From positions 496,850 to 511,586 of the forward strand of contig MU646419.1 of the NCBI GenBank assembly GCA_026770585.1: DNA of 14,737 bases. Direction: 5' to 3'. The first letter of the stretch is position 1; each line of letters begins with the position of its first letter. The DNA comes from Baffinella frigidus. Taxonomy: Eukaryota; Cryptophyceae; Cryptomonadales; Baffinellaceae. The position numbers and the translations under genes were made by a program. The notes under the pieces are model-generated. The model saw nothing but the letters and a program-made list of their open reading frames with translations. It did no database searches and was not told the DNA's origin. Shown here piece after piece: positions 1 to 6,369 of this stretch.

Positions 1-94
<94 letters not shown>

Positions 95-95
95 G
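1..95 (+). repeat. Perfect GGGTTGA heptamer array
   Basis: About thirteen uninterrupted copies of the 7-bp unit GAGGGTT, a one-base variant of the plant/algal telomere unit TTTAGGG. It is homogeneous, unlike the degenerate telomeric DNA that follows, so it probably expanded locally. It lies directly downstream (minus sense) of the donor of the last visible minus-strand exon and would be the start of that intron. It continues off the left edge. Confidence 0.95.
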
Positions 96-101
96 ATCAA
101 C

Positions 102-1023
102 CTGAGGTCACGCGGGGTGCTGGCAGAGAGTACCTGGTTTAGGGTTTAGAATTTAGGGTTGGGGGTTGATGGTTTATGATTAAGGGTTTGGGGTTTATAG
201 TTGAGTGTTTAGGGTTTAGGGTTTAGGGTGTAGGGCTTAGGGTGTAGGATTTCGGAATTGGGTTGTGTAGGGTTTCGGGTTCAGGGTTTCGGATTATCAC
301 AGCGCGCCTCGCCGTGCGCTCCATCTTATCCAAGAGGGTGTTCGAAGTACGTGGCAGCATCTCGTCCATCACGTTGCTCAAGTCTCGCCGTTTGCTCGCT
401 GAGAGCACCTGGGTTCGTGGTTAGTGTTTAGGCATTAGTGTTTTAGTGTTTAGTGTTTAGTGTTTAGTGTTTAGTGTTTAGGGTTTGGTGTTTTAGTGTT
501 TAGGGTGCAGGGTTAGGGTTCAAGGTTGAGGGTCGAGGGTGTAGGGTTTAGGGTTTAGGGTGCAGGGTGCAGGGTTGAGGGTTTAGGGTTTAGGGTGCAG
601 GTTTTAGGGTTTGGGGCGTAGGGTTTAGGGTTTAGGGTTTAGGGTTTACAGCGCGTCTCGCCTTGCTCTGCATCCTTTCCAGGAGGTTGCCCTCCGTGGG
701 GGTGGCGAACAGGTTGCTGTTCGAGGGTTTACGGTTCAGGGATTAGGGATCCGGGTTTAGGGTTGATGGGGTTGGGGATTAGAGATTAGGGTTTAGGGTG
801 TAGGGTTTAGGGTCAACCTGAAGTCCCGCGGCGTGCTCGCATAGAGCACAGCGCCCGCCACTTTTTTCTGCAGCTTATCCAAAAAGGGGCTGAGGGTGGT
901 CGGATCCTCCTGGATTGGGGTTTGGGGTTCAGGGTTTAGGGTTTGGGTGCTCGCGTAAAGTACAGCGCGCGTCATCTTTTCCTGCAGCTTTTCCAAAAGG
1001 GGGGTGAGGGTGGTTCGATCCGC
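102..1023 (-). CDS. Partial multi-exon gene for a ~36-aa-repeat protein (unknown family)
   Basis: Not a recognised family. Five exons read right to left: 1023-964, 909-818, 716-650, 408-301 and 133-102. Phases fit throughout: the first ends at phase 0; the second ends in AG, completed by C from the third to give Ser (RDF-S-NLF); the third and fourth end at phase 0 before GTAAAC and GTGATA; the fifth again ends RDL-AG before GTTGAT. The fourth exon carries one whole repeat, VLSASKRRDLSN followed by LLDKMERTARRA. It shows RDLSN uninterrupted, which independently supports the spliced RDF/SN join. Other units read LLEKLQEKMTRA, FLDKLQKKVAGAVLYASTPRDF and LLERMQSKARRA. The unit is rich in Leu/Lys/Arg and likely forms two helices, so an alpha-solenoid is possible (inference). 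Both ends lie outside or are unresolved; introns are 54-241 nt and telomere-like. No start codon, stop codon or function can be assigned. It could be a decayed gene, but the kept frame and phases argue against that. Confidence 0.55.
134..300 (-). repeat. Telomere-like intron between repeat-protein exons 4 and 5
   Basis: Degenerate TTTAGGG repeats on + (CCCTAAA in the minus sense). In minus sense it begins GTGATA and ends CCCTAAACCAG, so the telomeric sequence forms the acceptor with one base changed. Confidence 0.6.
409..649 (-). repeat. Telomere-like intron between repeat-protein exons 3 and 4
   Basis: 241 bp of degenerate telomeric repeat, with TTTAGTG, TTTAGGG and GGGTGCA variants on +. 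In minus sense the donor is GTAAACCCTAAACCC, one base from pure CTAAACCC repeat, and the acceptor is GAACCCAG. Essentially no non-telomeric sequence remains. Confidence 0.65.
717..817 (-). repeat. Telomere-like intron between repeat-protein exons 2 and 3
   Basis: 101 bp. The minus-sense donor AG|GTTGACCCTAAACCC runs straight into telomeric repeat and the acceptor is TCGAACAG. The intron splits the codon for the Ser in RDFSN (phase 2). Confidence 0.6.
910..963 (-). other. 54-nt possible retained telomeric intron
   Basis: In minus sense it starts GTACTTTACGCGAGCACC, which still encodes VLYAST as in the neighbouring exon, then passes into CCCTGAACCCC repeats and ends ATCCAG. Its length is a multiple of three and it has no stop codon, so splicing and retention both keep the frame. 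If retained it adds 18 residues, VLYAST followed by a telomere-coded TLNPEPQTP, restoring a repeat unit of near-normal length (38 against 36 residues). Confidence 0.45.
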
Positions 1024-1255
1024 CTGGTTTAGGGTTTGGGGTTTGGGGTTTGGGGTTTGGGGTTTGGGGTTCGGGGTTTGGGGTTTGGGGTGAAGGGTTT
1101 GGGGTTTGGGGTGAAGGGTTTGGGGTTTGGGGTTTGGGGTTTGGGGTTTGGGGTTTGGGGTGAAGGGTTTGGGGTTTGGGGTGAAGGGTTTGGGGTTTGG
1201 GGTGAAGGGTTTGGGGTTGAGGGTTTGTGGTTGAGGGTTTAGGGTTTAGGGAGCC
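1024..1255 (+). repeat. TTTGGGG / TGAAGGG telomere-variant array
   Basis: Tandem GGGTTTG units with interspersed GGGTGAA units in a recurring order (a higher-order pattern of roughly 21-28 bp). Runs of four G every seven bases make it a strong potential G-quadruplex on the + strand. An open frame through it (GFGVWGLGFGV...) reflects only the repeat. In minus sense it ends CTAAACCAG, the acceptor for the exon at 1023. Confidence 0.9.
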
Positions 1256-1257
1256 CG

Positions 1258-1471
1258 GAAGTCAGGTATAGAGGAGAGCGCGGGTATGGGCCGCGTAGCA
1301 CGGAGGTGAGAATTAGGGTTCAGGGTTTAGGGTTCAGGGTTTCGAGTTTACGTTTGCACTTGGGGAGGTGTTTCTGGCAGGAAGAGGGGGGCTAGTGCCT
1401 AATGGAGCAGCTGCGTCGGGCATCCGGGAGTCGGGTATAGAGGAGAGTGCGGTTGTGGGTCGTGTAGCACG
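1258..1471. repeat. Pair of ~43-bp direct repeats, possible degenerate exon pieces
   Basis: The segments at about 1261-1302 and 1430-1471 share the pattern GTCxGGTATAGAGGAGAG ... CGTGTAGCACG at roughly 80-85% identity. Telomere-like DNA and other sequence lie between them. On the minus strand the stretch just right of the second copy can read ISNLFST, resembling SNLFAT of the downstream repeat-protein exon, so these may be decayed exons of the same gene. No consistent splice sites were found. Confidence 0.4.
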
Positions 1472-1510
1472 ACCGTGGAAAAGAGGTTCGAGATGGGTGT
1501 GGCGAGATCA

Positions 1511-1633
1511 AGCTCTGCCTGAGTTTAATTATGGCTCGTCATAAAATAAATTTAGAGCAGAAACTCTGTACAAAAGGGCACAATTAACATACACTTGTAT
1601 GCTGAGCCAGAATTAAAACTCAGGCAGAGCTAG
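1511..1633 (+). mobile_element. MITE family 1, copy A
   Basis: A 123-bp non-coding element with inverted termini of about 30 bp: AGCTCTGCCTGAGTTTAATT at the left and its near-complement ending GGCAGAGCTAG at the right. The AT-rich interior contains GTACAAAAGGGC, shared with the two other copies nearby. It has no ORF, so a transposase would have to act from elsewhere. Confidence 0.85.
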
Positions 1634-1639
1634 GAGACG

Positions 1640-1824
1640 TGTGCACCACGCAAGAGTGTAGGGCTGACCTGGGAAAACAAGCCAGTTCACACGGAATTTG
1701 TAACAAATTTGCGAAATTTCGATTTTTATGTGGGAAGAATGTCCACTTATGAACTTAAGAAATAGTAGAATTCTACTATTTCTCCTGTGGGTCACTCTGC
1801 CCTACACTCTTGCGTGGGTGTGCA
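1640..1824. mobile_element. MITE family 2 with internal palindrome
   Basis: Terminal inverted repeats of about 25 bp: TGTGCACCACGCAAGAGTG at the left against CACTCTTGCGTGGGTGTGCA at the right. The AT-rich centre holds a perfect 26-bp palindrome at 1758-1783 centred on GAATTC. It abuts the right end of MITE family 1 copy A. Confidence 0.75.
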
Positions 1825-1850
1825 GGCACGATGAAGACCAGCGAGGGCCC

Positions 1851-1967
1851 AGCGCTGCATGAGTTTAAGTTAACCTCGGAAAAAAATATTGTAGACGCCC
1901 TTTTGTACTAAGTGTCTGCTCTAAATGTATTTTATGACGAGCCAGAATTAAACTCAGGGAGGGCTTA
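1851..1967 (-). mobile_element. MITE family 1, copy B (inverted)
   Basis: Same family as 1511-1633 but reversed: CCCTTTTGTAC in the interior is the complement of the shared GTACAAAAGGG, and the right end GACGAGCCAGAATTAAACTC matches the family terminus. The left terminus (GCGCTGCATGAGTTTAA) is more diverged. Confidence 0.75.
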
Positions 1968-1986
1968 AGGGTGTGGAACCCAGCTC

Positions 1987-2107
1987 CTAGCTCTGCCCGA
2001 GTTTTATTATGGCTCGTCCTTACAAGTATTTAAGAGCAAAAATTATGTACAAAAGGGCGAATAGAAATCCTTTACGACGAGCCAGAATTAAACTCGGGCA
2101 GATCTAG
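1987..2107 (+). mobile_element. MITE family 1, copy C, with 16-bp flanking duplication
   Basis: Begins CTAGCTCTGCCCGAG and ends CTCGGGCAGATCTAG, with 30-bp arms and the family GTACAAAAGGGCG interior. It is bracketed by GTGTGGAACCCAGCTC (1971-1986) and GCGTGGAACCCAGCTC (2111-2126), a 15/16 direct match. Confidence 0.85.
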
Positions 2108-2128
2108 AGGGCGTGGAACCCAGCTCGG

Positions 2129-2297
2129 CCACACGAGGCTATCCAAGCACCCAATTTAAAAGACACTTGTAGGCGTTTTGTGGGGAGTTGGTCACGTGGC
2201 CGCCCACAAAGCGGGCGTTGATGCTTTACAGAATATGAAATTACTACAGACTTTAAAATCGGGGTTTGAATTTGAGGAATGGAACAGCCTCGTGTGG
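2129..2297. mobile_element. MITE family 3, complete copy
   Basis: Terminal inverted repeats CCACACGAGGCT / AGCCTCGTGTGG. The left interior (AGGCGTTTTGTGGGGAGTTGGTCACGTG) and right interior (TTTGAATTTGAGGAATGGA) are shared with a second, interrupted copy at 2478 and 3094. Confidence 0.8.
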
Positions 2298-2334
2298 GGG
2301 TCCCTGTCTAACCGCGGATGCGGCGCCTGAGGCT

Positions 2335-2473
2335 CCAGCTCTGTCTCAGTCTATTTGGTCTCACCAATTTGGGGCGACCAGGCTCTTTTCTACCCCAAAG
2401 TTGACGGATTTGTACCACAGCCCCACCGTGTCAACTTGAGAAAAGTCGGCCAACGCGAGTGAGGCAGAGCTAG
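2335..2473. mobile_element. MITE family 4, copy 1
   Basis: About 139 bp with termini CAGCTCTGTCTCAGT / TGAGGCAGAGCTAG. A second copy at 12095-12234 has the same order of blocks: GGTCTCACC, GACGGATTTGTACC, GTCAACTTG and AGTCGGCCAACxCG. Its terminal motif CTAGCTCTGcCT resembles family 1, so the two may use the same transposase. Confidence 0.8.
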
Positions 2474-2710
2474 GGATGACACGAGGCTACCACAGCACCC
2501 TTTTTAAATGTCGATTGAAGGCGTTTTGTATGGAGTTGGTCACGTGTCGACACGGAAAGCGTGTAGACACGTGACCAAACCCATGAAAATTACTACACAA
2601 TGGTCACGTGTAGGCGCGCGTCACGCGAGTGCTCCAACTCCTCCGCCAGTCGTCCAGAGGCCAACAACCCGAGCAGAAGAACACTCCCCCCGAAGCGAGC
2701 TCGAAGCACC

Positions 2711-2833
2711 CCGCCAGCTATGCCAACCCCCCCCTGCACGCGACCTCCCGCCACCCTAACCCCCGCCCCCCACCCAACACAGGTGGTTCAAGAGTCAGCT
2801 GAAGTCTGTGAAGTCGTTGGGCAAGAGCACCCC
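2711..2833 (+). pseudogene. Captured exon fragment, copy of 3125-3249
   Basis: About 123 bp that match the minus strand of 3125-3249 at about 90%, including a C-rich intron end (CACCCAACACAG) and exon start GTGGTTCAAGAG. The exon frame reads WFKSQLKSVKSLGKSTP here and WFKSQMKSVKSLGKSTP in the other copy. After CACCCCT it joins a dispersed repeat, so it is a fragment. Two open frames in the region are probably incidental. Confidence 0.5.
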
Positions 2834-2844
2834 TAATCATGGAC

Positions 2845-3036
2845 CTAATCATGTAGAGGGGGGGTTGATGTGATCCGAAAGGAAGCGTGGCCTTTCTACA
2901 GAACAAGTTCCGGTGTCCGCCTATGTTGGGAGCTCGAAGAACCTCAAGGTCCTAAAGGAAAAGCTAGCGCCAGCGAGGTACTTTGAGCCTACGGATTGCC
3001 TACGGTAGGAGCCCCCCTCCTACGACTTTTAAAGTC
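2845..3036 (+). repeat. Dispersed repeat, nearly identical to 5699-5894
   Basis: Starts CATGTAGAGGGGGG, passes through GATCCGAAAGGAAGC, TTCTACAGAACAAGTTCCGG and TTGGGAGCTCGAAGAACCT, then a CCTAAAGGA tail, and ends with the left arm of the fold-back element seen whole at 5812-5959. The two copies differ at only a few bases over ~190 bp, so the duplication is recent. Confidence 0.9.
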
Positions 3037-3475
3037 CTTTTTGAAATTCGAATTTCAAATTGAGGAATGGATTCGACGGAACAGCCTCGTGTGGGATCAC
3101 CGAGAGGGCGTCGGGTGATCCGGAAGGGGTGCTTTTGCCCAACGACTTCACAGACTTCATCTGACTCTTGAACCACCTGTGTTCCGGGGGGGCGGGGGTT
3201 AGGGTGGCGGGGGGTCGCGTGCAGGGGGGATTGGCATAGCTGGGGGGGCGTAGGAGGGAGTGTGCAGCTCCGGTTTTTGGCCGAAGTGCCAATGGCATGC
3301 TTCCGAGCATAAGTTTGTGGTCCAGGGTCCGCAAGGGGTCAGGGGATGACTTTTTCGTAGACGATTTCGCTTTGTTGAGCGACTTGGTGGCATCTCGAAG
3401 CGCGCCGTCACCTTTTTTTGAAAGGGATCGTATTGTCAAGCGGTGGGATTTGCGGCAGGTGTGTGCGATGCCCAA
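3029..3475 (-). CDS. Weak 148-codon minus-strand ORF / exon candidate
   Basis: An uninterrupted frame starting MGIAHTCRKSHRL, with a Lys/Ser-rich middle (SLNKAKSSTKKSS, about residues 33-45) and then WFKSQMKSVKSLGKSTPSG. No known domain was recognised. The segment before WFKSQ reads like C-rich intron (CCACCCTAACCCC...ACACAG), so the true structure is more likely two exons, with TGG-TTC as the start of the second. The last ~20 residues are encoded by the end of the family-3 MITE at 3094, so this C-terminus is probably not native. The WFKSQ segment is duplicated at 2711-2833. It may belong with the start candidate at 3892. Confidence 0.3.
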   Translation of the reverse strand: MGIAHTCRKSHRLTIRSLSKKGDGALRDATKSLNKAKSSTKKSSPDPLRTLDHKLMLGSMPLALRPKTGAAHSLLRPPSYANPPCTRPPATLTPAPPEHRWFKSQMKSVKSLGKSTPSGSPDALSVIPHEAVPSNPFLNLKFEFQKGL

Positions 3476-3628
3476 GAGGATGACGCCAGCCGAGGGCGCT
3501 GGTTTTGTGCGAGGAGGGAGATCGACGTGAATCCAACACCCGCATTTTGAAATGGCCCCAGAGGGAGACAGGGAGACTCGCTCGAGCGATCCCTTCTCGT
3601 TAGCACAAGTATCGTTTGGTGCAGTGCT

Positions 3629-3892
3629 TCACGTGGTCTGCGCATTCATCCTTTCGGGCGAAGGGTCACAGCTGGCCGCACCTCCAATGCCCTCCATGTC
3701 ACCCGCCTTGCACATCCACCTCTGGCTTGCCGCAGCAGGCGCCTGCTCGGGACGGAACGACCAGGAGCAGGTCGGCGGAGCACTGCCGAGACCGTACAGC
3801 GAAGGCAACGGGGCGAAGCCTGCGGCAAAGTGGGAGAGGGAGAGGACACATAGGGCGACAAGACGTGAGCAACAGATGCGTCCCATCATCAT
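3629..3892 (-). CDS. Possible 5' exon with signal peptide and FAP motif
   Basis: From the triple ATG at 3892 (minus sense GGGGCCATGATGATGG) the frame gives MMMGRICCSR, a hydrophobic stretch LVALCVLSLSHFAA, then G-FAPLPSLYG and a Ser/Ala/Pro/Arg-containing stretch. It stops after 87 codons, and a possible donor (CCAC|GTGAAG) overlaps the stop. A signal peptide followed by Phe (AAG/FAP) resembles the bipartite presequences of plastid proteins in heterokont, haptophyte and cryptophyte algae (established pattern); applying it here is inference. Overlapping frames on + (3552-3953) and in other minus frames are open too, so chance cannot be excluded. Function unknown. Confidence 0.3.
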   Translation of the reverse strand: MMMGRICCSRLVALCVLSLSHFAAGFAPLPSLYGLGSAPPTCSWSFRPEQAPAAASQRWMCKAGDMEGIGGAASCDPSPERMNAQTT

Positions 3893-4084
3893 GGCCCCAG
3901 TGCGATGCGTCCCACTGATTTTCTGGAATTTGAGCCATTTTGGGCACAAATAGAAAAAAAGACCGGAGGCGCCGTCGAAATCAACGTCGAAACGGAAATA
4001 ACGGAAAGGACCTAAAGGAAAAAAATCCAGGCGTGGGTGGGGGCATGGATCTGCACCGCCTGGGCCTGGCCTTGCCCCGGCGGT
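3893..4084. other. Spacer with no supported gene
   Basis: Contains short CGGAAATAACGGAAAGG units and a CCTAAAGGA unit near 3989-4025, then C/G-rich sequence. No exon or RNA gene was recognised. Confidence 0.5.
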
Positions 4085-4260
4085 TGGTTCGTGCCCTCAC
4101 TCCTAGGTAGCTCGTCCTAGCGGGCGAGGCGTTCCATTGAACGATCCACCCTTAGGGGTGGTGATGGGCGTTAGAGCCCTGCGTCTCGGCCTACCTCTCC
4201 ACGTGGCGTGCAGCGGTCGTGTTTGTCAACTTATTAAACCTCGCTTTCCCCCCTAAAGGT
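4085..4260 (+). repeat. Structured RNA-like dispersed repeat, copy 1 (possible SINE)
   Basis: Shows hairpins CTCGTCC-TAGC-GGGCGAG (4111-4128), GTTC-CATT-GAAC (4131-4142), CCACCC-TTAG-GGGTGG (4146-4161) and GGGC-GTTAGA-GCCC (4166-4179), then a conserved tail GTCAACTTATTAAACCTCGC. Copies lie at 5295-5400, 5970-6045 and 6093-6245. The first, third and fourth hairpins persist in the 6093 copy with pairing-compatible changes. No clear Pol III boxes or tRNA cloverleaf were found, so the RNA origin is inferred. Confidence 0.55.
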
Positions 4261-5040
4261 CGTTACTTCATCCGCGCCAATCTTCGGGGAGAATCCCTCG
4301 GAGACAGACTGAGCGGGGTATAACATGGACCAATCATAGTCTGGTAATGGCACGGGTTAGGCAATAACGGCGAACCCTCTTTAATAAATTCAGTAATCAG
4401 TAATCAGCATGGAAAATGCTTTCTGCGGACGTAACGGTTTCCCTCTACATACACCACTCGGGGTGAAGGACCTAAAGGACCCCAACCTGAAGGACCTAAA
4501 GGACCCAAACTTAGGCCCATTCCTCACAGGATTCTATTCCGGAATAAACGGGATTACGGCAATAACGGCGATTTTGGGCTTCCTGTCAACCCAATTCCGG
4601 GAATGCCGGAATTGACGGGATTAACGGAATTAAGTGGCACGGGTATGCACAAAATTGAAAACCTGTCACAGGTTATGGACTCGAAGAATCTAGAAAGGCA
4701 AAAAGGGCAAAGAGGAAAGCAAAAAGGGCAAAAAAGGAGAGTGGCGCGGATCAAAAAAACCGATTGACACACGATTCGGTCCATCTATTTTCCATGTTTC
4801 CCTATCGAAGCCATGATCTTTTGGGCAAAAGGTCCATAACCTGGACTCCTGAAGCCGACAATCCCGTTTTCTCTTTTTTCTCCTCAATTGCAACTTTCCG
4901 AGTCCGAAATCGGTCCAAACATTTTGTCATTAAAGGGCTTTACAAACGCCTTCGTTTGCATGTGTGTTGTAAAATTTGTACCAGGAATTAATTGCCAACT
5001 ATCTTGTTCTTATGAAAATTGCCCTGTGAGGAATGGGACT
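4261..5040. other. Non-coding stretch with simple repeats
   Basis: Includes CCTAAAGGACC units at 4470-4506, degenerate ATTAACGGAATT units at about 4545-4635, and an A/G-rich tract of GGCAAAAA units at 4694-4742. The words TCGGTCCATCTATTTTC (about 4776) and GGGCAAAA recur in the same order at about 12914 and 12953. Several short frames are open on both strands but none shows conserved or gene-like features. Confidence 0.6.
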
Positions 5041-5050
5041 AAAAGGACCT

Positions 5051-5288
5051 ATTGTAGAATTCGTGTTGGCTTGGATTTTGGGTCAGGGTCGGGAATTCCA
5101 ATTTCCAAGAATGTTTTGTTAGATGACTGGCTTAAATGAAGTTTTATGCTATCTTATGCATGAGATTGATGAAAAGATATCTTCTTTTTGAACCCCCCAC
5201 CCATAGGATGACACAAAACGGCGCATTTTCGTCAGATTTCTGCCCGACCCGACCCTCGGAAAATCCAAGCCAACCCGAATTCTACAAT
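5051..5288. mobile_element. MITE with ~45-bp TIRs and 9-bp target duplication
   Basis: The left end ATTGTAGAATTCGTGTTGGC continues to GGGTCGGG; the right end is the inverse (GCCAACCCGAATTCTACAAT). Flanks are AAAGGACCT (5042-5050) and AAAGGACCC (5289-5297), 8/9 identical, the duplication length typical of Mutator-like elements. The interior has no transposase. Confidence 0.85.
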
Positions 5289-5294
5289 AAAGGA

Positions 5295-5400
5295 CCCTTA
5301 GGGGTGGTGATGGGCGTTAGAGCCCTACGTCTCGGCCTACCACTCCACGTGGCGTGCAGCGGTCGCGTCTGTCAACTTATCAAACCTCGCTTTTCTCCCG
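5295..5400 (+). repeat. Structured RNA-like repeat, copy 2 (5' truncated)
   Basis: Starts within hairpin 3 (CCCTTAGGGGTGG) and continues with GGGCGTTAGAGCCC to the tail GTCAACTTATCAAACCTCGC. It is over 90% identical to 4150-4250. Confidence 0.8.
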
Positions 5401-5402
5401 CG

Positions 5403-5810
5403 AAGCATGGAAAATGCTTTCTCTGCAGATCTCTTCTACGGAACGGCGTGTCGTTGGCATATGTTGGGAGAAATTAAAACCTAAAGGACCTAAGTGGGCT
5501 TTCTACAGAACCAGTTCCGGTGTCCGCCTATGTTGGGAGCTCGAAGAACCTAAAGGACCTAACGGCTTCCGCATCATGCCGCGATCCTTCTTGCACCGGG
5601 GGGCCTGATGTGAAAGGAGGCATGGCCTTTCTGCAGGATAAGTTCCGGAGCCCGCCTATGTTGGGAGCTCGAAGAACCTCAAGGACCTAAAGGACCTAAT
5701 CATGTAGAGGGGGGCTTGATGTGATCCGAAAGGAAGCATGGCCTTTCTACAGAACAAGTTCCGGTGTCCGCCTATGTTGGGAGCTCGAAGAACCTAAAGG
5801 TCCTAAAGAA
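5403..5810 (+). repeat. Three to four units of the CCTAAAGGA-tailed repeat
   Basis: Units near 5403-5490, 5497-5600, 5607-5700 and 5705-5810 each carry a CTTTCTrCAG motif, AGTTCCGG, CGCCTATGTTGGGAG and a tail of 9-bp CCTAAAGGA units. The arrangement is head to tail. The frame through them reads ...SSGVRLCWELEEPKGPN..., but stops and divergent frames between units argue against a protein. Confidence 0.85.
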
Positions 5811-5811
5811 A

Positions 5812-5959
5812 AAGCTAGCGCCAGCGAGGTACTTAGAGCCTACGGATTGCCTACGGAAGGAGCCCCCCTCCTACGACTTTTAAAGTCCTTTTTGTTTTAA
5901 ACGTCATAGGAGGAGGGGCGGTTCCTACCGTACGCTAAGGGGTCCGCTGGCGTTAGCTT
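5812..5959. mobile_element. Fold-back element
   Basis: Left end AAGCTAGCGCCAGCG and right end CGCTGGCGTTAGCTT pair at 14/15. The inner arms (CTACGGAAGGAGCCCCCCTC and GGAGGAGGGGCGGTTCCTACC) also pair, around a T-rich centre TTTTTGTTTTAAACG. Half of it recurs at 2960-3036, where it ends just before the centre. Confidence 0.8.
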
Positions 5960-5969
5960 GTGGCACTAA

Positions 5970-6245
5970 TAAAGGATCTCTCCCCCTAGCGTGAAGCGGT
6001 CGTGTTCGTCAACTTAATAACCCTCGCTTTTCCCCCCTCCTTCCGAGTGAACGCGCGCAGTACGGCCCAGAGACTCTTTGGGTGCAGGGTTAGTTAGGTT
6101 GTCCTAGTGGACGAGACACTATTTCCCATACCTACCCTCCGGGGTGGTAGCGGGCTGCTTGAGCCCTCTGGTCTCGACGCATCTCTCCCCCTAGCGTGAA
6201 GCGATAGTGTTTGTCAACTTATCAAACCTCGTCTTTCCCCCTTTG
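5970..6245 (+). repeat. Structured RNA-like repeat, copies 3 (partial) and 4
   Basis: Copy 3 (about 5975-6045) is only the 3' portion, CCCCCTAGCGTGAAGCGGTC to the CTCGCTTTTCCC tail. Copy 4 (6093-6245) is fuller, with TTGTCC-TAGT-GGACGA (6099-6114), CTACCC-TCCG-GGGTGG (6132-6147) and GGGC-N7-GCCC (6152-6166). Confidence 0.7.
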
Positions 6246-6369
6246 GGAGCAGGTAACCACCGCCGGATGAGCGTTCGAGCTAACAAGTGCCCAGTCGTCA
6301 AAACATGAACCCTCGCCAGATCTCATCCCCTCCCTCCCCCTCACTCACACTCATCCAAAACCACTTAAA

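Larger units (their letters stand above)
2478..3094. mobile_element. MITE family 3, second copy split by nested inserts
   Basis: The left part (GACACGAGGCT..., 2478 to about 2620) and right part (TTTCAAATTGAGGAATGGA...AGCCTCGTGTGG, about 3040-3094) match the ends of the complete copy at 2129-2297. About 400 bp lie between: a captured exon-like segment (2711-2833), a CCTAAAGGA-family repeat (2845-2960) and half of a fold-back element (2960-3036). The left part has a hairpin at 2540-2578 with 11-bp arms GGTCACGTGTC. Confidence 0.7.

Noticed and set aside
1036-1242. Plus-strand Gly/Phe/Val-rich ORF
   Set aside because: Pure translation of the TTTGGGG array.
4100-4180. tRNA gene
   Set aside because: The hairpins resemble D and T arms at first sight, but no acceptor stem, anticodon arm of proper size or GGTTCGA-type box in the right place was found.
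5136-5608. Plus-strand ORFs including ...LCWELEEPKGPN...
   Set aside because: They cross a MITE end and several dispersed repeats; the PKGP motif is only the translated CCTAAAGGA tail.
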